10,214 bases of DNA from assembly GCA_024405585.1 (NCBI GenBank), contig JAKSOM010000030.1:1-10214 (forward strand). The letters are read 5' to 3'. The notes under the pieces are model-generated. The model ran no database searches. It was not told the origin of the DNA and saw nothing but the letters and a program-made list of their open reading frames with translations. This DNA comes from Acidaminococcaceae bacterium. Lineage in GTDB: Bacteria > Bacillota > Negativicutes > Acidaminococcales > Acidaminococcaceae. The stretch's first letter is position 1. The number at the start of each line of letters is the position of its first letter. Below, in pieces: positions 9,201 to 10,214 of the stretch. A program made the translations under genes and the position numbers.

Positions 9201-9259
9201 TAGAGTGTAGAGTATAGAGTGTAGAGTGTAGAGTATAGAGTGTAGAGTGTAGCGAATAG
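9197..9259. repeat. 7-bp tandem repeat array (AGTGTAG type), left flank of brnTA
   Basis: Eight contiguous 7-mers from 9197 to 9252 are AGTGTAG or AGTATAG, followed by one degenerate unit (CGAATAG). There is a higher-order 21-bp period: two AGTGTAG then one AGTATAG, occurring twice, then two more AGTGTAG. The array is non-coding, between the adhesin promoter and the brnTA terminator. Its reverse complement, CTACACT, makes up part of the array at 10100-10155. Confidence 0.92.
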
Positions 9260-9265
9260 TGGAAG

Positions 9266-9293
9266 AAGCTAAAAGCTTAAAGCTTAAAACTGT
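9266..9293. repeat. Short second-family 7-bp repeat (AAGCTTA type), left flank
   Basis: Four units in period 7: AAGCTAA, AAGCTTA, AAGCTTA, AAACTGT. It follows the AGTGTAG array by 6 bp. Its reverse complement (TAAGCTT) resembles the CTAACTT units at 9996-10023 on the other side of brnTA, so this family too is mirrored. Confidence 0.65.
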
Positions 9294-9312
9294 GGTAAAA
9301 AGTTCCGTTGAT

Positions 9313-9348
9313 TAAAATAAAAAAAAGTCCGCATAATGCGAACTTTTT
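9313..9348 (-). terminator. Intrinsic terminator of the brnT-brnA operon
   Basis: Read on the minus strand, a 12-bp stem (9322-9348, loop 9334-9336) with a G+C-containing core GTTCGCA/TGCGGAC is followed by a T-rich tract (T8, A, T4). The single C-A mismatch on the plus strand becomes a U-G wobble on the minus strand, so the hairpin is fully paired only in minus-strand RNA, which supports this orientation. It starts 12 nt after the brnA stop. Confidence 0.85.
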
Positions 9349-9360
9349 CCCGCCCCTACT

Positions 9361-9567
9361 TTACCAAGACGTCTGCAACTCACGTTTGTGAAGCACACAA
9401 TCCGTCAAATACATATTGCTTAAGGTTTGGTAGGGAATACCCTTAACAATTGCCATGTTCTTAAAATAATCAATGACGGTCGTATTAACCTTAATCGTAA
9501 TCTGCTTTTTCGCAATCCTAACATACGGATTTTTAATCCCTTGTGAAAAATCATATTCTGCTTTCAT
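9361..9567 (-). CDS. brnA: BrnA-family antitoxin (ribbon-helix-helix)
   Basis: A 68-residue protein. The start is ATG 9567, not the upstream ATG 9600 in the same frame, because GGGAGG (9575-9580) is placed 7 nt before 9567 and the N-terminus MKAEYDFSQGIKNPY then matches the usual BrnA opening. A beta-strand (KKQITIKV, residues 20-27), a helix (~30-41, DYFKNMA) and a second helix after GIPYQTL (43-57) give the ribbon-helix-helix layout expected for a DNA-binding antitoxin. In the family, BrnA binds and neutralises BrnT and represses the operon. Its ATG lies one nucleotide after the brnT stop (TAGTATG) and its ribosome-binding site is encoded by the last brnT codons, so translation is probably coupled. 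The stop is TAA, followed by a terminator. Confidence 0.88.
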   Translation of the reverse strand: MKAEYDFSQGIKNPYVRIAKKQITIKVNTTVIDYFKNMAIVKGIPYQTLSNMYLTDCVLHKRELQTSW

Positions 9568-9568
9568 A

Positions 9569-9856
9569 CTACTTCCTCCCTTCATACTGTGCCGTCTCAT
9601 TCCTGGTCGCCTTACGTGCCGAAATAATTCTAATCACCGATTCACTGACCCTATAACAATGACATACTACCAGCAACTTGGCTAAACTGCTCAATCCAAG
9701 AATCAAAAATCGGTCCTCCACCACAGAATGCTCTTTGTCGGGAATCACCAAAGCATCTATATCATCAAACACAGAACTCGCTTCATTAAAATCAACTCCA
9801 TGCTTACTGATATTTATCTTATTTTTGTTCTCATCCCATTCAAATCGTATATCCAT
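9569..9856 (-). CDS. brnT: BrnT-family toxin (RelE-like ribonuclease, DUF497)
   Basis: A 95-residue protein of normal family length. Visible family signatures are FEWDENKNK (5-13), KHGVDF (18-23), EDRFLILG (47-54) and IRIISARKAT followed by E (75-84, 87). The fold expected from the Brucella abortus homologue is a small RelE-like domain that cleaves RNA and inhibits translation until bound by BrnA; the charged K18, H19, R49, R76 and R81 sit in the conserved blocks, but I cannot assign catalysis from sequence alone. Toxin-first gene order is usual for brnTA. No Shine-Dalgarno site precedes the ATG, and the predicted transcription start is only a few nucleotides upstream, so the mRNA may be leaderless. 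The gene looks intact, so the module is probably functional. Confidence 0.9.
   Translation of the reverse strand: MDIRFEWDENKNKINISKHGVDFNEASSVFDDIDALVIPDKEHSVVEDRFLILGLSSLAKLLVVCHCYRVSESVIRIISARKATRNETAQYEGRK
9575..9580 (-). promoter_or_regulatory. brnA ribosome-binding site inside the end of brnT
   Basis: GGGAGG, 7 nt before ATG 9567, within the codons for the final Gly-Arg of BrnT. It decides the brnA start and contrasts with the absence of any such site before brnT. Confidence 0.85.
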
Positions 9857-9865
9857 GATAATTAT

Positions 9866-9894
9866 ATTATAAACACTTTATAACTTTTTGTCAA
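9866..9894 (-). promoter_or_regulatory. Near-consensus sigma70-type promoter of brnTA
   Basis: On the minus strand TTGACA (9889-9894) and TATAAT (9866-9871) both match consensus exactly and are separated by 17 nt. Transcription should start near 9859, about 3 nt before the brnT ATG at 9856. A second TATAAT (9861-9866) overlaps the first but would be spaced 22 nt from the -35 and is probably not used. Confidence 0.9.
9867..9883. promoter_or_regulatory. Palindromic operator candidate in the brnTA promoter
   Basis: A perfect 7-3-7 inverted repeat, TTATAAA-CAC-TTTATAA, covers most of the spacer and the -10 element. BrnA-type antitoxins autorepress their operon, and a site here would block RNA polymerase. 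Binding by BrnA is inferred. The A/T-only arms mean part of the symmetry could be a by-product of the -10 sequence. Confidence 0.65.
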
Positions 9895-9906
9895 TCCCTC
9901 GCCCCA

Positions 9907-9926
9907 TGTCGCTCCGCTCCAGAGTG
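9907..9926. repeat. 20-bp imperfect direct repeat, right copy
   Basis: TGTCGCTCCGCTCCAGAGTG, one mismatch from 9181-9200 and in the same orientation, 726 bp apart. It sits 12 bp upstream of the brnTA -35 element. Confidence 0.8.
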
Positions 9927-9995
9927 GTTTTAATTTTGCTTCCGCTTTCATCTGACTTTCCTGCTCTAATCACAGGAACATCCTACCTTTAATTT

Positions 9996-10023
9996 ATAAC
10001 TTCTAACTTTCAACTTCTAACTT
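9996..10023. repeat. Short 7-bp repeat (CTAACTT type), right flank
   Basis: Four units in period 7: ATAACTT, CTAACTT, TCAACTT, CTAACTT. The reverse complement (AAGTTAG) is close to the AAGCTTA units at 9266-9293. The 69 bases before it (9927-9995) hold no gene; only a weak 6-bp hairpin (TTCCTG/CAGGAA) was seen there. Confidence 0.65.
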
Positions 10024-10051
10024 GAAGCGTCAGCCTAATCGTCACCCCACC

Positions 10052-10089
10052 ACCACGCTTTGCGTGGTCCCCCGCCCCTAAATGGGCGG
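10052..10089. repeat. Pair of small GC-rich hairpins
   Basis: ACCACGC-TTT-GCGTGGT (10052-10068) is a perfect 7-bp stem, followed at once by CCGCCC-CTAAAT-GGGCGG (10072-10089), a perfect 6-bp stem. Neither is followed by a T-run on either strand, so they do not look like intrinsic terminators. The 10-mer CCCGCCCCTA at 10071-10080 occurs again at 9349-9358, between brnA and its terminator. They look like parts of a dispersed palindromic repeat. Confidence 0.6.
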
Positions 10090-10099
10090 ACGAGTGTCA

Positions 10100-10155
10100 C
10101 TACCCACTACACTCTACCCACTACCCACTACACTCTACCCACTACACTCTAACCG
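10100..10155. repeat. 7-bp tandem repeat array (CTACACT/CTACCCA), right flank
   Basis: Seven contiguous 7-mers at 10100-10148 are CTACCCA or CTACACT, mostly alternating, followed by a degenerate CTAACCG. CTACACT is the exact reverse complement of the AGTGTAG unit at 9197-9252, so the two arrays face each other across the brnTA region. Confidence 0.9.
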
Positions 10156-10214
10156 CTAAGCCCCCTTGACCTTCAACTGATTTCTTAACCTGTACCGCTG
10201 TGCATAGGCCTTAT
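10156..10214 (-). CDS. Possible C-terminal end of an unidentified protein (5' part beyond right edge)
   Basis: On the minus strand the codons starting at 10212 read KAYAQRYRLRNQLKVKGA and end in TAG at 10156-10158. The other two frames have a stop within the first ten codons. The stretch is basic, without low-complexity features, and looks like a real C-terminus, but 18 residues are too few for recognition. If real, the gene ends exactly where the CTACACT/CTACCCA array begins, and no intrinsic terminator follows it. Confidence 0.35.
   Translation of the reverse strand, partial: KAYAQRYRLRNQLKVKGA

Noticed and set aside
9568..9600. Longer brnA start at 9600 (11 extra residues)
   Set aside because: The extra residues overlap brnT and do not match the family; the strong ribosome-binding site serves 9567.
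9473..9872. Plus-strand open frames at 9473-9685 and 9678-9872
   Set aside because: They overlap the well-supported brnT and brnA genes on the other strand and have no recognisable family.
9181..9926. Insertion sequence or transposon with 20-bp target duplications
   Set aside because: No transposase or terminal inverted repeats between the copies; 20 bp with a mismatch is not a typical target duplication.
9958..9978. Hairpin TTCCTG/CAGGAA with 9-nt loop
   Set aside because: Short stem, long loop, no associated T-run or other signal; likely chance.
10052..10089. Intrinsic terminator for the gene at the right edge
   Set aside because: Good stems but no following T-run on either strand.
9197..10155. 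CRISPR array
   Set aside because: The 7-bp units are contiguous, with no spacers of 25-40 bp and no cas genes.
1..10214. tRNA or rRNA genes
   Set aside because: No cloverleaf with a T-loop GTTCRANNC pattern or rRNA-like conserved stretch was recognised.

Overview
The window is dominated by one giant gene on the minus strand. It fills positions 1 to 9011 without an in-frame stop and runs off the left edge, so only its first ~3003 codons are visible. The product starts with a signal peptide, followed by a TPS/filamentous-haemagglutinin-like N-terminal domain and a very long passenger rich in Val, Ala, Asn, Asp, Gly and Thr, typical of a beta-helical surface adhesin of the leukotoxin-LktA/filamentous-adhesin type. 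Long open frames on the plus strand in this region lie in exact codon register with it and are antisense shadows.

The organism is most likely a Gram-negative-type (diderm) bacterium. G+C near one half, an LktA-like giant adhesin, a brnTA module and clear Shine-Dalgarno sites suggest an anaerobic diderm Firmicute of the Negativicutes. This is inference: no 16S or other marker gene is present, and the composition argues against the AT-rich Fusobacteria, where LktA was first described.

Layout: 1-9011 (-) adhesin, 5' part; 9012-9170 its leader and predicted promoter; 9181-9300 a 20-bp dispersed repeat, a 7-bp tandem array (AGTGTAG type) and a second short 7-bp array (AAGCTTA type); 9313-9348 an intrinsic terminator for the following operon; 9361-9856 (-) a brnT-brnA type II toxin-antitoxin operon with a near-consensus promoter, a palindromic operator candidate and an apparently leaderless toxin start; 9907-10155 a second copy of the 20-bp repeat, a short CTAACTT-type 7-mer array, two small hairpins and a CTACACT/CTACCCA 7-mer array; 10156-10214 (-) what may be the last 18 codons of another gene.

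The least expected structure is in the 1.2 kb on the right. The toxin-antitoxin operon is framed by 7-bp tandem arrays of two families. Each family is in opposite orientation on the two sides, and a 20-bp direct repeat lies next to each flank. The larger left array ends about 47 bp upstream of the predicted adhesin -35 element. That recalls the 7-bp promoter repeats that tune hmwA adhesin expression in Haemophilus influenzae, although here the repeats lie upstream of the promoter and any effect is hypothetical.
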